A stretch of DNA of 10,121 bases from Ktedonobacteraceae bacterium. Lineage in GTDB: Bacteria > Chloroflexota > Ktedonobacteria > Ktedonobacterales > Ktedonobacteraceae. This document shows, in pieces, positions 1 through 6,497 of the stretch. Within the stretch, counting starts at the first letter, position 1. Every line of letters begins with the position of its first letter. The position numbers were made by a program, and so were the translations under genes. The notes under the pieces were generated by a model, which did not search any database, was not told where the DNA came from, and saw nothing but the letters and a program-made list of their open reading frames with translations. The stretch covers positions 1-10,121 of the forward strand of contig JADBKA010000169.1 in the NCBI GenBank assembly GCA_014896635.1. The letters are read 5' to 3'.

Positions 1-253
1 GCTTGAACCGGTCTGGACTGCGCTATTCGGCTACCTGGCCGGCGAGCGACTCGGCCTGCTGGCCTGGTTCGGGAGCGCCTGCATTCTCTGCGCGATGGTC
101 ATAGGCAACCTGCGCATCCCACTCAAAAAGCGGCAAGGAAATGGCGCTATCTTGCCAGCACCAGCAAGCGCCATCCCCCAAAAATGCGCACTGCCAGGTC
201 CTGATGCAGCGGATAGAGCAGGCGACCGGGGAGCCGCTGGAGACCACGCTTGA
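1..253 (+). CDS. EamA/DMT-family transporter, C-terminal end (5' partial)
   Basis: The frame is open from position 2 to the TGA at 251-253 and has no start in the window, so the gene begins upstream. The first residues (LEPVWTALFGYLAGERLG) match the conserved end of EamA/DMT transporters, where an E-P-V motif opens the ninth helix and a G-E-R-L loop precedes the tenth. The next segment (LLAWFGSACILCAMVIGNL) is hydrophobic and fits the last membrane helix. It is followed by a basic end (residues KKR) and then a polar, Ala/Pro/Gly-rich tail of about 37 residues that is not typical of the family. The tail runs over the 3' end of the convergent methyltransferase gene at 147-899, so the two overlap by 107 bp. 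The family exports or imports small metabolites across the inner membrane; the substrate cannot be told from this fragment. Confidence 0.72.
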   Translation, partial: LEPVWTALFGYLAGERLGLLAWFGSACILCAMVIGNLRIPLKKRQGNGAILPAPASAIPQKCALPGPDAADRAGDRGAAGDHA

Positions 254-899
254 GCAGGCGAATGCCCTTGCGCGCAATGCGGCGAGGGTTGCCTTTCACG
301 GCCTGCCAGGGCGTCGGATCTAGCGGCGGCTGCGCATAAAATGTATCGAGCACTTCATAGCCCGCGTCCTGGATCACTTCCAGAATAACATCTTTGGTAA
401 AAAAGTGGAGATGACCGGTAGCATGCCGGTAGTCGATCAATTCGTTGTGTAGCACCGAAAATACTGACACATCCAGTGGCAGTAGAAAAATTTTATATGA
501 GCTTTTATCTTTTATATCTCTTAAAACACTGAAGCAGTTCTCAAAATGCTCCAGCACATCAATTATCAGAATGAGATCGAAGTGGACATTACGCTCCTGG
601 AGAAAATCGGCCAGGTGAACATGCAGGCGCTCATTCTCACGCTGCTTTGCCAGAGCATAGGCCTGCGGAGCAATCTCATAACCATCAAAAGTGCAGGCGG
701 GGTCCAGTTCCTGTTGCAGGATCTTGAGAATTTCGCCCGCGCCACAGCCAATCTCACACACGGATCGCGGCTCCAGGCCGTTGCGCCGTATCATGCGCAA
801 AACGGTTTGCGCCTTCCAGGGGGAAGCTTCGACATGCCAGTCGGGATTTTTCTGGAGATATTCACCATTCTGGTAGAATTCTTTTATTTTTACTGCCAT
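147..899 (-). CDS. class I SAM-dependent methyltransferase
   Basis: A 250-residue protein of the Methyltransf_11/23 type. Motif I is V47-C-E-I-G51-C-G-A-G55. An acidic residue at the end of strand 2 (E75 in GYEIA) should bind the SAM ribose, D98 lies in the adenine loop, and D114-V-L-E-H-F is the usual post-II motif. These show SAM binding; the methyl acceptor is unknown. A His-rich stretch (YRHATGHLHFF) resembles related small-molecule or sugar methyltransferases. The C-terminal 50 residues are very basic (many Arg). The start was set at the ATG at 899 because GAGGAG lies 9 nt upstream; a GTG at 923 in the same frame has no ribosome site. It lies 103 bp downstream of the histidine kinase stop on the same strand and could be co-transcribed, though an inverted repeat fills the gap. 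Codons around 482-545 are unusually AT-rich compared with the rest of the gene. Confidence 0.85.
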   Translation of the reverse strand: MAVKIKEFYQNGEYLQKNPDWHVEASPWKAQTVLRMIRRNGLEPRSVCEIGCGAGEILKILQQELDPACTFDGYEIAPQAYALAKQRENERLHVHLADFLQERNVHFDLILIIDVLEHFENCFSVLRDIKDKSSYKIFLLPLDVSVFSVLHNELIDYRHATGHLHFFTKDVILEVIQDAGYEVLDTFYAQPPLDPTPWQAVKGNPRRIARKGIRLLKRGLQRLPGRLLYPLHQDLAVRIFGGWRLLVLAR

Positions 900-941
900 T
901 TTCGCTTGCTCCTCATTTTGCACACCAACATTTTTTCGTCG

Positions 942-985
942 TTTCTTTTCATACAGGTACTTTACCAGATTTGCATGAAAAGAAA
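942..985. repeat. 11-bp perfect inverted repeat between kinase and methyltransferase
   Basis: TTTCTTTTCAT at 942-952 and ATGAAAAGAAA at 975-985 are perfect reverse complements with 22 nt between them. The repeat fills most of the 103-bp gap between the histidine kinase stop and the methyltransferase start. The stem is AT-rich and has no U-run after it on either strand, so it does not look like an intrinsic terminator. An operator or mRNA structure upstream of the methyltransferase is possible. Confidence 0.6.
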
Positions 986-1002
986 ATGAGAAGCAGCATG
1001 TC

Positions 1003-2511
1003 TCAGCGCGCCACCTGCATAACTTCTTGCTGCGACGCCTGCACAGGCGCAGCGGCGAGCGGCAGGGAGAGCGTGAAGGTCGTCCCCTGACCGAGCTGGC
1101 TTTCTACCGCAATCGAGCCGCCGTGCGCCCGCACGATCCACTCCACAATGGAGAGGCCGAGACCGCTACTAGCGCGTTCTGTTGTGCCGCGCGCAGGATC
1201 GACGCGATAAAAGCGTTCAAAGATATGCGGCAGGTGTTCCGGCGCGATGCCGATACCCGTATCGGCAACGGTCAGCAGCGCCCGCTGTTCTTTCGTCTCG
1301 ACACGCAACGTCACATGCCCCCCGGCAGGAGTATAGTAGATGGCATTGTCCAGCAAGTTCATAATTGCCTGAATCAACCGTGCCTCATCTCCATACACCG
1401 TGACCGGTTGAGGCGTCTGCACATGCAGGGTCACACCTCGTTCCGCAGCCAGCAGTTCGGCATTGGCGGCCACTGCTTCAGCCAGCAGATCGAGGCGCAA
1501 GGGTGCGCGCTCAAACGGGGTCTGTCCCTCATCGCCGCGCGCCAGTGCCAGCAGGTCACTGATCAGGCGGCCCAGTCGCTCGGCTTCCACATTGACCTCG
1601 CGCAGCACTGCCTGATATTGAGCAGGCGCCATCTCTTCCAGCAAGGCCAGATCGGTCTTGCTGCGAATCACCGTTACTGGCGTGCGCAGTTCATGCGACG
1701 CATCGGCTACAAAGCGTCGTTGCCGCGTAAACAGGCGTTGTAGCTGCTCAAGCATTTCATTGAAGGTTACCGCCAGAAAATGGACCTCGTCGTGCGCGGG
1801 TGGCACAGGCACACGCTGTCGCAGGTCGCCTGACTGGATCGAGCGCGCGGTGCGCGTTAACTGGTGAATCGGCGCAAAGGCGCGCGAGGCCAGCCAGTAG
1901 CTGCCTATCGCGCTGAATAACAACACGATAATGCCCAGGGCCAGCAGCTCTTTGGCAATATGCTGCAACGTATCATGCAGCTCGTTGAGGGATTGACCCA
2001 CTTGCAGAATGGCAAAAGGACGTCCATGCTCTCCATAGAGCGCACTACTATACAGCCGTACCTCAGTCCCGTCCGGCGTCCTTACCGTGCCTTCCCAGGG
2101 ATGACCTCGCAGCGGCTGCGTGACACTGGCAGAGATAACAGGTAACACACGAAATGCCGGTGTCTCATGCAGCGGCTTCCCCTGCACATTGAGCAGGCGG
2201 ACATAGATATCGCTGTTCACACTGGAGCGCGGAACCGACCGGTCACTCACATCATTTGCAAAACCGGGAAACTCTTTTGCTCCATCATGTAGGAAGATAC
2301 GCCCATCGTCGTCGCTGATCTCCCCCGCGATCTGTTGCGCCCGCACCTGCAACGTCGCATCCAGCCCACCGGCCAGCGACCACTGAAGATATTTATAGAA
2401 GAGAAAGCTGGCAACCAGAAGGAGAACGGCGAAAACGCCCGTGTACCACAGCATTAATTGCAGGCGCACGCCGAGCGGGCGAGGAGTAAGAGCGCGCAAA
2501 GGATGGATCAT
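1003..2511 (-). CDS. membrane sensor histidine kinase (HAMP, HisKA, HATPase_c)
   Basis: A 502-residue sensor kinase, partner of the adjacent response regulator. A first membrane helix (about 15-39) and a second (about 188-210) bracket an extracytoplasmic sensor domain of about 150 residues that I do not recognise by family. A HAMP linker follows (about 210-262). The H-box is FVADASHELRTP with the phospho-acceptor at H273. The ATPase domain has the N-box N385-L-L-D-N389, the G1 box D417-T-G-I-G, the F-box FERFYRVD (431-438) and the G2 box G450-L-G-L. All residues needed for autophosphorylation are present. This is the EnvZ/PhoR-like layout. Its ATG overlaps the regulator's TGA as ATGA (2508-2511), so translation is probably coupled and the two form one operon. 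The signal sensed is unknown. Confidence 0.95.
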   Translation of the reverse strand: MIHPLRALTPRPLGVRLQLMLWYTGVFAVLLLVASFLFYKYLQWSLAGGLDATLQVRAQQIAGEISDDDGRIFLHDGAKEFPGFANDVSDRSVPRSSVNSDIYVRLLNVQGKPLHETPAFRVLPVISASVTQPLRGHPWEGTVRTPDGTEVRLYSSALYGEHGRPFAILQVGQSLNELHDTLQHIAKELLALGIIVLLFSAIGSYWLASRAFAPIHQLTRTARSIQSGDLRQRVPVPPAHDEVHFLAVTFNEMLEQLQRLFTRQRRFVADASHELRTPVTVIRSKTDLALLEEMAPAQYQAVLREVNVEAERLGRLISDLLALARGDEGQTPFERAPLRLDLLAEAVAANAELLAAERGVTLHVQTPQPVTVYGDEARLIQAIMNLLDNAIYYTPAGGHVTLRVETKEQRALLTVADTGIGIAPEHLPHIFERFYRVDPARGTTERASSGLGLSIVEWIVRAHGGSIAVESQLGQGTTFTLSLPLAAAPVQASQQEVMQVAR

Positions 2512-3185
2512 GAGAGAGGCTCCTTGAGTTGATAGCCGATACCGCGCACCGTGTGAATGACATCAGGCTCTCCATTCGCACACAACTTGGTGCGCAGATA
2601 GCGAATGTAGACATCAATCACATTAGAAAGTTGTTCCGCATCATAATCCCAGACGTGCTCGGCGATCATGGTGCGACTGAGCACCTGGCGGGGATGATGC
2701 ATGAAAAAATCGAGCAGCATATATTCTTTATGCGAAAGCTGGATGCTGCGCTCGCCGCGCCGTACTTCGTGCGAGCGTGTATCGAGCGTAATATCCATAA
2801 AACGCAGCACTGACGTCCTGGCAGATGTATCGCGCCTGAGCAAGGCTCTGACGCGCGCCTCCAGTTCACGAAAAGCAAACGGCTTGACCAGGTAATCATC
2901 GGCGCCAAGATCCAGTCCCTTCACGCGGTGATCAACGGTATCCAGAGCCGTCAGAAACAGGATAGGTACTGCCTGCTGCATCTCGCGCAACTGACGACAG
3001 ACTTCCCAGCCATCCAGGTCCGGCAGCAAGACATCAAGAATGATCAGATCATAGGGGACTTCAAAACATTGATCAAGGGCCGCCTCTCCGTTTGTCACCA
3101 GGTCCACAACATAGTGACTGCGCTCCAATCCCTTTTTCAGGTCAGGCCCCAACGAAGGATGGTCTTCAACCACTAAGATACGCAT
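2508..3185 (-). CDS. OmpR/PhoB-family response regulator
   Basis: A 225-residue two-domain regulator. The receiver domain (1-118) has the acidic pair E7-D8, phospho-acceptor D51, switch T79 and K101 in the LVKPF motif. The C-terminal winged helix (about 125-223) has the typical L-S-x-K-E-Y start (150-155), the recognition-helix region around NVIDVYIRYLRTKL (188-201), and the closing HTVRGIGYQL (211-220). The start is the ATG at 3185, with GGAGAG 9 nt upstream; the frame stays open for 33 more codons, but those would sit across the promoter and do not resemble a receiver domain. It is cotranscribed with the kinase through a 4-bp ATGA overlap. A tandem repeat in front of its own -10 box suggests autoregulation. 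Targets beyond this operon cannot be inferred. Confidence 0.96.
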   Translation of the reverse strand: MRILVVEDHPSLGPDLKKGLERSHYVVDLVTNGEAALDQCFEVPYDLIILDVLLPDLDGWEVCRQLREMQQAVPILFLTALDTVDHRVKGLDLGADDYLVKPFAFRELEARVRALLRRDTSARTSVLRFMDITLDTRSHEVRRGERSIQLSHKEYMLLDFFMHHPRQVLSRTMIAEHVWDYDAEQLSNVIDVYIRYLRTKLCANGEPDVIHTVRGIGYQLKEPLS

Positions 3186-3255
3186 GGCATACAACTCTCC
3201 ATCCCGGCACAGGATTTGCTTTTTTGCTACAACCAGTCCAGATATTTTTCGCCCT

Positions 3256-3287
3256 ATTATACACTCTGCACATGAGGAGAACATGAG
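3256..3287 (-). promoter_or_regulatory. promoter of the two-component operon with Pho-box-like tandem repeat
   Basis: On the minus strand, TATAAT (3261 to 3256) is a perfect -10 box, with transcription expected to begin near 3249 and leave about 64 nt of leader. There is no good TTGACA at -35. Instead two identical 7-mers CTCATGT, separated by TCTC (3287 to 3270), end 8 nt before the -10 box. PhoB-type regulators bind two 7-bp direct repeats at 11-bp period that replace the -35 element, so this is probably the site where the encoded regulator activates its own operon. Confidence 0.65.
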
Positions 3288-3304
3288 AAATGAGGGAGAT
3301 TTTT

Positions 3305-3322
3305 CTCACAGCTTTCTCATGC
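3305..3322 (+). promoter_or_regulatory. second Pho-box-like tandem repeat, facing the plus strand
   Basis: CTCACAG and CTCATGC, 4 nt apart (11-bp period), lie on the plus strand and mirror the repeats at 3270-3287. Eight nucleotides after them is TAGAGT (3331-3336), four of six matches to a -10 box and at the same distance as in the minus-strand promoter. This may be a divergent promoter or the outer half of a two-sided operator. What it would drive is unclear. Confidence 0.4.
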
Positions 3323-3613
3323 TGGCGAGTTAGAGTGAGTATGACGGCAAGAGCGTATCCTGGCCTTTCATTGCTTCATCTTTTGATAGAAGGGGAGCGA
3401 TCACGGAGATCACACGCAGGATGCTCCGGCAGCGGACATCCGATCCGAGGGAACGCTGGCATTCTCCCTCAAGATGGTGATTGTGCTGAGCAGGTGCCAT
3501 GACTCAACACGCGCTCTTGCCGCCGGCTTTTCACCGCTCTATTTAGCGAGCAGTGCTATAGGAAATTGCGCATCGCCATTTTTATGTGTACAATTATCAA
3601 GGTATAATTTTCC
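3323..3613. other. gap with no supported gene upstream of the LuxR/MalT remnant
   Basis: I see no convincing coding signal here. A plus-strand frame from an ATG at 3341 to 3502 would give 53 residues, but it has no clear ribosome site and no recognisable motif. Reading on in the frame of the downstream TPR gene gives stops at 3502 and 3605-3607 and nothing like the missing ATPase domain. A TATAAT at 3603-3608 lies just before the ATG at 3614; a start site 7 nt later would give a leaderless mRNA, but no good -35 box matches it. Confidence 0.5.
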
Positions 3614-5068
3614 ATGCAGCATGAAGCTCGCCGTCGGATGAGCGTAGAACTGCTACACTCGCTTGCGAACAGAGCCAGCCGCTGGTATGAGCAACATGCG
3701 CTGTTCGACGACGCAATCGAGGCGGCTCTGACAGCAGGAGACACTGAGCGGGCCTCAAGGCTTATTATTCATCTTGTCGAAAATCAGAGCTTCTATCAGA
3801 TCACCGAATTCTACACATTGTCGCGCTGGCTGCAATGCTTATCGGAAGAGACGATTCAGAGATCACCCACCCTTTGCCAGGCATATGCGCTGGCACTGCT
3901 GTTCAGCACGGAGCAGCACACCCCGGCACTGCGAACACGGCTCGAACACTATTTGCGCATCGCCGAAGAACGTCTGCGAGCAACGAATAACCGGCAAAAA
4001 CTGGGAGAAGTTCTGGCCCTGCACGCCCTTGCCGCCGGGCAGTTGAATGATCAGGCGACGTCAATCAGTACCGCCCGACAGGCACTCGCTCTTCTGCCTG
4101 CCGATGAAAAAGACTGGCGCAGTAGCTGCTTACTTATCATAGGGATGCAAAACATGCTCTCCGGCAGGCTCAAAGAAGCACAGCAAGCCACTCGTACCGC
4201 ACTGACACTTATAGAGAGCAGCAGCAATAGCTACGTCATACGAGCAGCACATCTCACTCAGGGCATGATCAATCTCGGACAGGGGAAGCTGCACCAGGCA
4301 GCCGAGATCTTACGGCAGATTCTCGATACAGTGGGAGAAGATCGCTTTGACAGGGCGATTACATTAACAGGACTTGCTGCCCTTTCCTACGAGTGGAATC
4401 AACTGACGACGGCAGAAAAATCAGCACAGGAAGCATATGACATCAGTAGAGAGCTGGGAAACGAGCTGCTCCAGGTACTGGCAACAACAATTCTGGCCCG
4501 GACACTGTACGCGCAGGGAGAAACTGCACAGGCACAGGAACTCTTGCAGCGTCTCACTGTGCATCTCACTCAGCCGCAATGGCAACGTGAGATTGAGATC
4601 TGGCAGAGGTGGTTTGCCTCTGCCTCCGGCGATACCACTCCTCTACAACAACAGGCTTCCGCTCAACAGGCGGATCTGGCGGATACATCAGAAGAAATAC
4701 TGACAGAGGCACAACGGGAACGAGAAGCTCTGCTTCTCGCTCGCCTGCTGATCGCCCAGAGAAGAATACAGGAAGCTCTAACAATCCTCGCACACTGGCG
4801 CGGACAGGCCCGTGATCAATTACGCACCAGAAGCGAACTGGAAATACTGCTCCTTACAGCCAGGGCATACTTCATAGAACATCGCACACAGGAAGCTCAA
4901 CAGGTAATCGAAGAGGCTCTGGCACTCGCCCGGCCCGTCGGCTACCTGCGGCCTTTTCTGGACGAAGGAGAGCAGATGGCAGCCTTGCTCAAGGCCGCAT
5001 TGCCCACTGTACGAGAGAAACCTCTGGCCGCTTTTTTTGCGGAAACTACTCCTCGCATTTACACCTGA
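3614..5068 (+). CDS. MalT/LuxR-type regulator remnant, TPR region (no ATPase, frameshifted end)
   Basis: This 484-residue frame matches the middle of large MalT-like LuxR regulators. It opens with the conserved junction that follows the ATPase/winged-helix half (LHSLANRASRWYEQHALFDDAIEAALTAGD) and continues with alpha-helical TPR repeats (for example A-x-x-A-Y-x-x-A-L-A patterns). Full-length relatives carry 300 or more N-terminal residues with Walker motifs; none are found upstream. The frame ends with residues TTPRIYT just after a run of seven T (5032-5038). Reading with one T fewer continues smoothly into the LuxR HTH at 5037-5294. The gene is therefore probably a pseudogene, or else a truncated protein joined to its HTH by slippage. 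The ATG at 3614 has only a weak, distant AAGG; an ATG at 3638 is an alternative. No neighbour points to a regulon. Confidence 0.75.
   Translation: MQHEARRRMSVELLHSLANRASRWYEQHALFDDAIEAALTAGDTERASRLIIHLVENQSFYQITEFYTLSRWLQCLSEETIQRSPTLCQAYALALLFSTEQHTPALRTRLEHYLRIAEERLRATNNRQKLGEVLALHALAAGQLNDQATSISTARQALALLPADEKDWRSSCLLIIGMQNMLSGRLKEAQQATRTALTLIESSSNSYVIRAAHLTQGMINLGQGKLHQAAEILRQILDTVGEDRFDRAITLTGLAALSYEWNQLTTAEKSAQEAYDISRELGNELLQVLATTILARTLYAQGETAQAQELLQRLTVHLTQPQWQREIEIWQRWFASASGDTTPLQQQASAQQADLADTSEEILTEAQREREALLLARLLIAQRRIQEALTILAHWRGQARDQLRTRSELEILLLTARAYFIEHRTQEAQQVIEEALALARPVGYLRPFLDEGEQMAALLKAALPTVREKPLAAFFAETTPRIYT
5032..5038 (+). other. seven-T run at a frameshift splitting the LuxR regulator
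   Basis: Seven T in a row, between codons GCC GC and GCGG. As written, the TPR frame continues for 10 more codons after the run and stops at 5068. Removing one T gives A-A-F-L-R-K-L-L-L-A-F, a sequence typical of the linker before a LuxR HTH in this family. The lesion is one extra base at a homopolymer: a real mutation, a sequencing error, or a slippage site. Confidence 0.75.
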
Positions 5069-5294
5069 GCAGGGAAAATCCCTGGCTGCAACTCCACTGG
5101 CCGGACAGCTCAGTTCTCAGGAACGGCGCGTCTTGCGTCTGCTCGTGGCAGGACGCACAAACCCTGAGATTGCCCGCGAACTGATCGTTTCCATCAATAC
5201 GGTCAAAACGCAAGTTAAGAGTATCTATCGCAAACTGGACGTCTCCAGCCGCCGAGAGGCCAGCGAAGTCGCTCGCCATCTCCACCTTCTCTAG
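5037..5294 (+). CDS. LuxR (GerE) helix-turn-helix domain, separated by frameshift
   Basis: This 85-residue frame holds a complete LuxR-type DNA-binding domain: L-S-S-Q-E-R-R-V-L-R-L-L, then the loop A-G-R-T-N-P-E-I-A-R-E-L, the recognition helix S-I-N-T-V-K-T-Q-V-K-S-I-Y-R-K-L, and the closing helix ending at HLHLL. It is the C-terminal end of the regulator whose TPR part ends at 5068, and overlaps it by 32 bp in another frame. The only early start codon is a TTG (5037) inside the T-run, with no ribosome site, so independent translation is unlikely. It makes sense only as part of a longer protein read across the frameshift. The stop is TAG at 5292-5294. Confidence 0.75.
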   Translation: MRKLLLAFTPEQGKSLAATPLAGQLSSQERRVLRLLVAGRTNPEIARELIVSINTVKTQVKSIYRKLDVSSRREASEVARHLHLL

Positions 5295-5354
5295 TCATTC
5301 TCTCGCTCTGACTTTCCAATCTTTCCAATCAATCACCCGCATAAATTACCCCGC

Positions 5355-5375
5355 AGGGTGATGCTGGCTCACCCT
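5355..5375. repeat. 7-bp stem-loop between convergent genes
   Basis: AGGGTGA (5355-5361) and TCACCCT (5369-5375) form a perfect 7-bp stem with a 7-nt loop, in the 232-bp gap between the converging LuxR remnant and the minus-strand gene at 5527. Neither strand has a U-run after the stem, so it is at best a weak or factor-assisted terminator. Upstream of it, CTTTCCAAT is repeated twice in tandem (5312-5329). I see nothing else in this gap. Confidence 0.4.
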
Positions 5376-5526
5376 CTCCCTCCCTATACTCCTGTCAGAC
5401 ACGGTTAATATCAAATCCAGTTAAGAAAACTTATTCGCCTCAAAGCAAGGGAAGATGCGCTAACTATAAATAACGCAATTACAGCACAATAAACTTTACC
5501 AATCATTCTGGCAAAAAGAAAGATTA

Positions 5527-6057
5527 TCACTTATTTGACTCATCGACTGCCTGACTGTTTGAGCGGCTGTCTGCTTGACCTGTTTGCTCGAACTGAGGCG
5601 CGTGCAGCAGCACCTCTTTGACGGCGCCATCGCTCCGGTGAACGTGAAACCAGGCCACGACCTGCGTCAAGGACACGACTTCGGTCTCATGCTCATAGCC
5701 GACGATGGCTGGTTTGACCAGCACGGTTTGCTTCTGCTGATCGTAGCGTTCGACTTTGCCAGGCCACAGCGGCAACGTCAGCGGGATCTCCCCATCGGGC
5801 AGGCGATACCAGACGTAGAGGCCAGTGGAGAAGATGAGGCGATGATACGACGCCCGGCTGGCCGTTGCAGCGATGGGTTCTGTGGGGACCGAGGGCTGTA
5901 CGTCCGCTAGCTCAGCCTGCGCGGCCTGCTCGTGCTCGATGAGCCTGAGCAGGCGCGTCACTTCGTCATGGAGAATGCCGGGCGTGCCGGGAGTGTCGGG
6001 TACGGGAGCCTGTGAAGTGGTCGAATCGGACTGGGTACTTTCGGGTTGTTCGGGCAT
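5527..6057 (-). CDS. hypothetical protein, 176 residues
   Basis: I do not recognise this family. The start is the ATG at 6057, with AAGGAG 6 nt upstream; the frame stays open upstream to 6210, but that part has no ribosome site and overlaps the inverted repeat. The protein has four visible parts: a Pro/Thr/Ser-rich flexible start (1-27), a short amphipathic helix (28-52, LLRLIEHEQAAQAEL), a central region of about 85 residues (70-155) with many alternating hydrophobic and aromatic residues (YVWYRLPDGEIPLTLPLWPG, then VVAWFHVH) that suggests a compact beta domain, and a polar flexible end (156-176). There is no signal peptide, membrane helix or catalytic motif. It is convergent with the LuxR remnant and divergent from the XRE regulator, so it may share the regulatory region at 6058-6497. 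The good ribosome site and clean frame make it a real gene. Confidence 0.75.
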   Translation of the reverse strand: MPEQPESTQSDSTTSQAPVPDTPGTPGILHDEVTRLLRLIEHEQAAQAELADVQPSVPTEPIAATASRASYHRLIFSTGLYVWYRLPDGEIPLTLPLWPGKVERYDQQKQTVLVKPAIVGYEHETEVVSLTQVVAWFHVHRSDGAVKEVLLHAPQFEQTGQADSRSNSQAVDESNK

Positions 6058-6137
6058 AGGATGCTCCTTTTTCTTCCTTTGCATATTTACATGAAAAGTT
6101 TTTTGCGTAGGAGTGATAGATCGAACAGATACTCCTA

Positions 6138-6209
6138 TGATATGGCACTTCATTGCATGCACCGTACAAGAATGGGAACGATGGTTCGCAAGAAAAACGT
6201 GCCATATCA
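6138..6209. repeat. 11-bp perfect inverted repeat with 50-bp spacer
   Basis: TGATATGGCAC (6138-6148) and GTGCCATATCA (6199-6209) are perfect reverse complements, 50 bp apart. They lie 81 bp or more upstream of the hypothetical gene's start and 288 bp upstream of the regulator's start. The arms could be paired operator sites for a looping regulator, or the stem of an RNA hairpin. The spacer carries a 20-nt copy of the regulator's HTH codons. Confidence 0.65.
6159..6178 (+). repeat. 20-nt direct repeat, upstream copy
   Basis: GCACCGTACAAGAATGGGAA occurs here and again at 6646-6665, inside the regulator's HTH codons, where it encodes T-V-Q-E-W-E. Here it lies in the spacer of the inverted repeat. 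In one frame it also reads TVQEWE and runs on as RWFARK before a stop, so it may be a relic of a related HTH gene. A chance 20-nt exact match in 10 kb is very unlikely. Confidence 0.8.
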
Positions 6210-6418
6210 CTTAGAAGTCTATTCAGCAGAACAATATCTAACAACGAACCACCATTGTAATTGGCAGCAGAGACAACGATATCATAGCTATCAAAATTTT
6301 CGGCATGATCGCTGCACAATCATGAGGAGATTACGAAAAGCAAGCACCGGCAAAAGGAACGAGAAGAGATAACGCATTCCTCTTGCGACTCACGGCAGGA
6401 ATACAGCTATCATCCCTA

Positions 6419-6447
6419 TTGAAAAGTGTCAGTGTATTTCTTATACT
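6419..6447 (+). promoter_or_regulatory. sigma-70-type promoter of the regulator/graspetide operon
   Basis: TTGAAA (6419-6424) and TATACT (6442-6447) are separated by exactly 17 nt, each matching the consensus at five of six positions. Transcription should begin near 6454, leaving about 44 nt of leader with AGGAG before the ATG at 6498. This also argues against an earlier in-frame start at 6426, which would lie inside the promoter. Confidence 0.7.
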
Positions 6448-6497
6448 ACAATCAGGCGATTACAAACAGCGCATCCTGGCAAAAGGAGTCGGACAGC

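Larger units (their letters stand above)
6058..6497. other. 440-bp divergent regulatory region
   Basis: This gap separates the minus-strand hypothetical gene from the XRE/TPR regulator. It holds the inverted repeat at 6138-6209 with the 20-nt repeat inside it, a shorter inverted repeat CATGAT/ATCATG (6304-6309 and 6319-6324), and a good sigma-70 promoter at 6419-6447. A plus-strand frame to 6372 has no ribosome site or protein-like composition and is not called. The gap is more AT-rich than the flanking genes. Confidence 0.6.

Noticed and set aside
546..989. 147-codon plus-strand open frame opposite the methyltransferase
   Set aside because: Shadow of the real minus-strand gene; no domain and no ribosome site.
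1027..1743. 238-codon plus-strand open frame opposite the histidine kinase
   Set aside because: Antisense shadow of a well-supported kinase; composition rich in His/Arg/Gln with no protein motif and no ribosome site.
3186..3284. Longer N-terminus of the response regulator
   Set aside because: The extra 33 residues do not fit a receiver domain and cover the promoter; the ATG at 3185 has GGAGAG upstream and gives the standard MRILVVED start.
3341..3502. 53-codon plus-strand frame after the second tandem repeat
   Set aside because: No clear ribosome site and no motif. Kept only as a note on the gap.
5355..5375. Stem-loop as an intrinsic terminator
   Set aside because: The stem is perfect but no U-run follows on either strand, so it is listed only as a stem-loop.
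6046..6372. 108-codon plus-strand open frame in the divergent region
   Set aside because: Overlaps the start of the minus-strand gene, has no Shine-Dalgarno, and its composition (many Arg, His, Met) is not protein-like.
6426..6497. Earlier in-frame start of the XRE/TPR regulator
   Set aside because: It lies within the predicted -35/-10 promoter and has no ribosome site; the ATG at 6498 has AGGAG 9 nt upstream.
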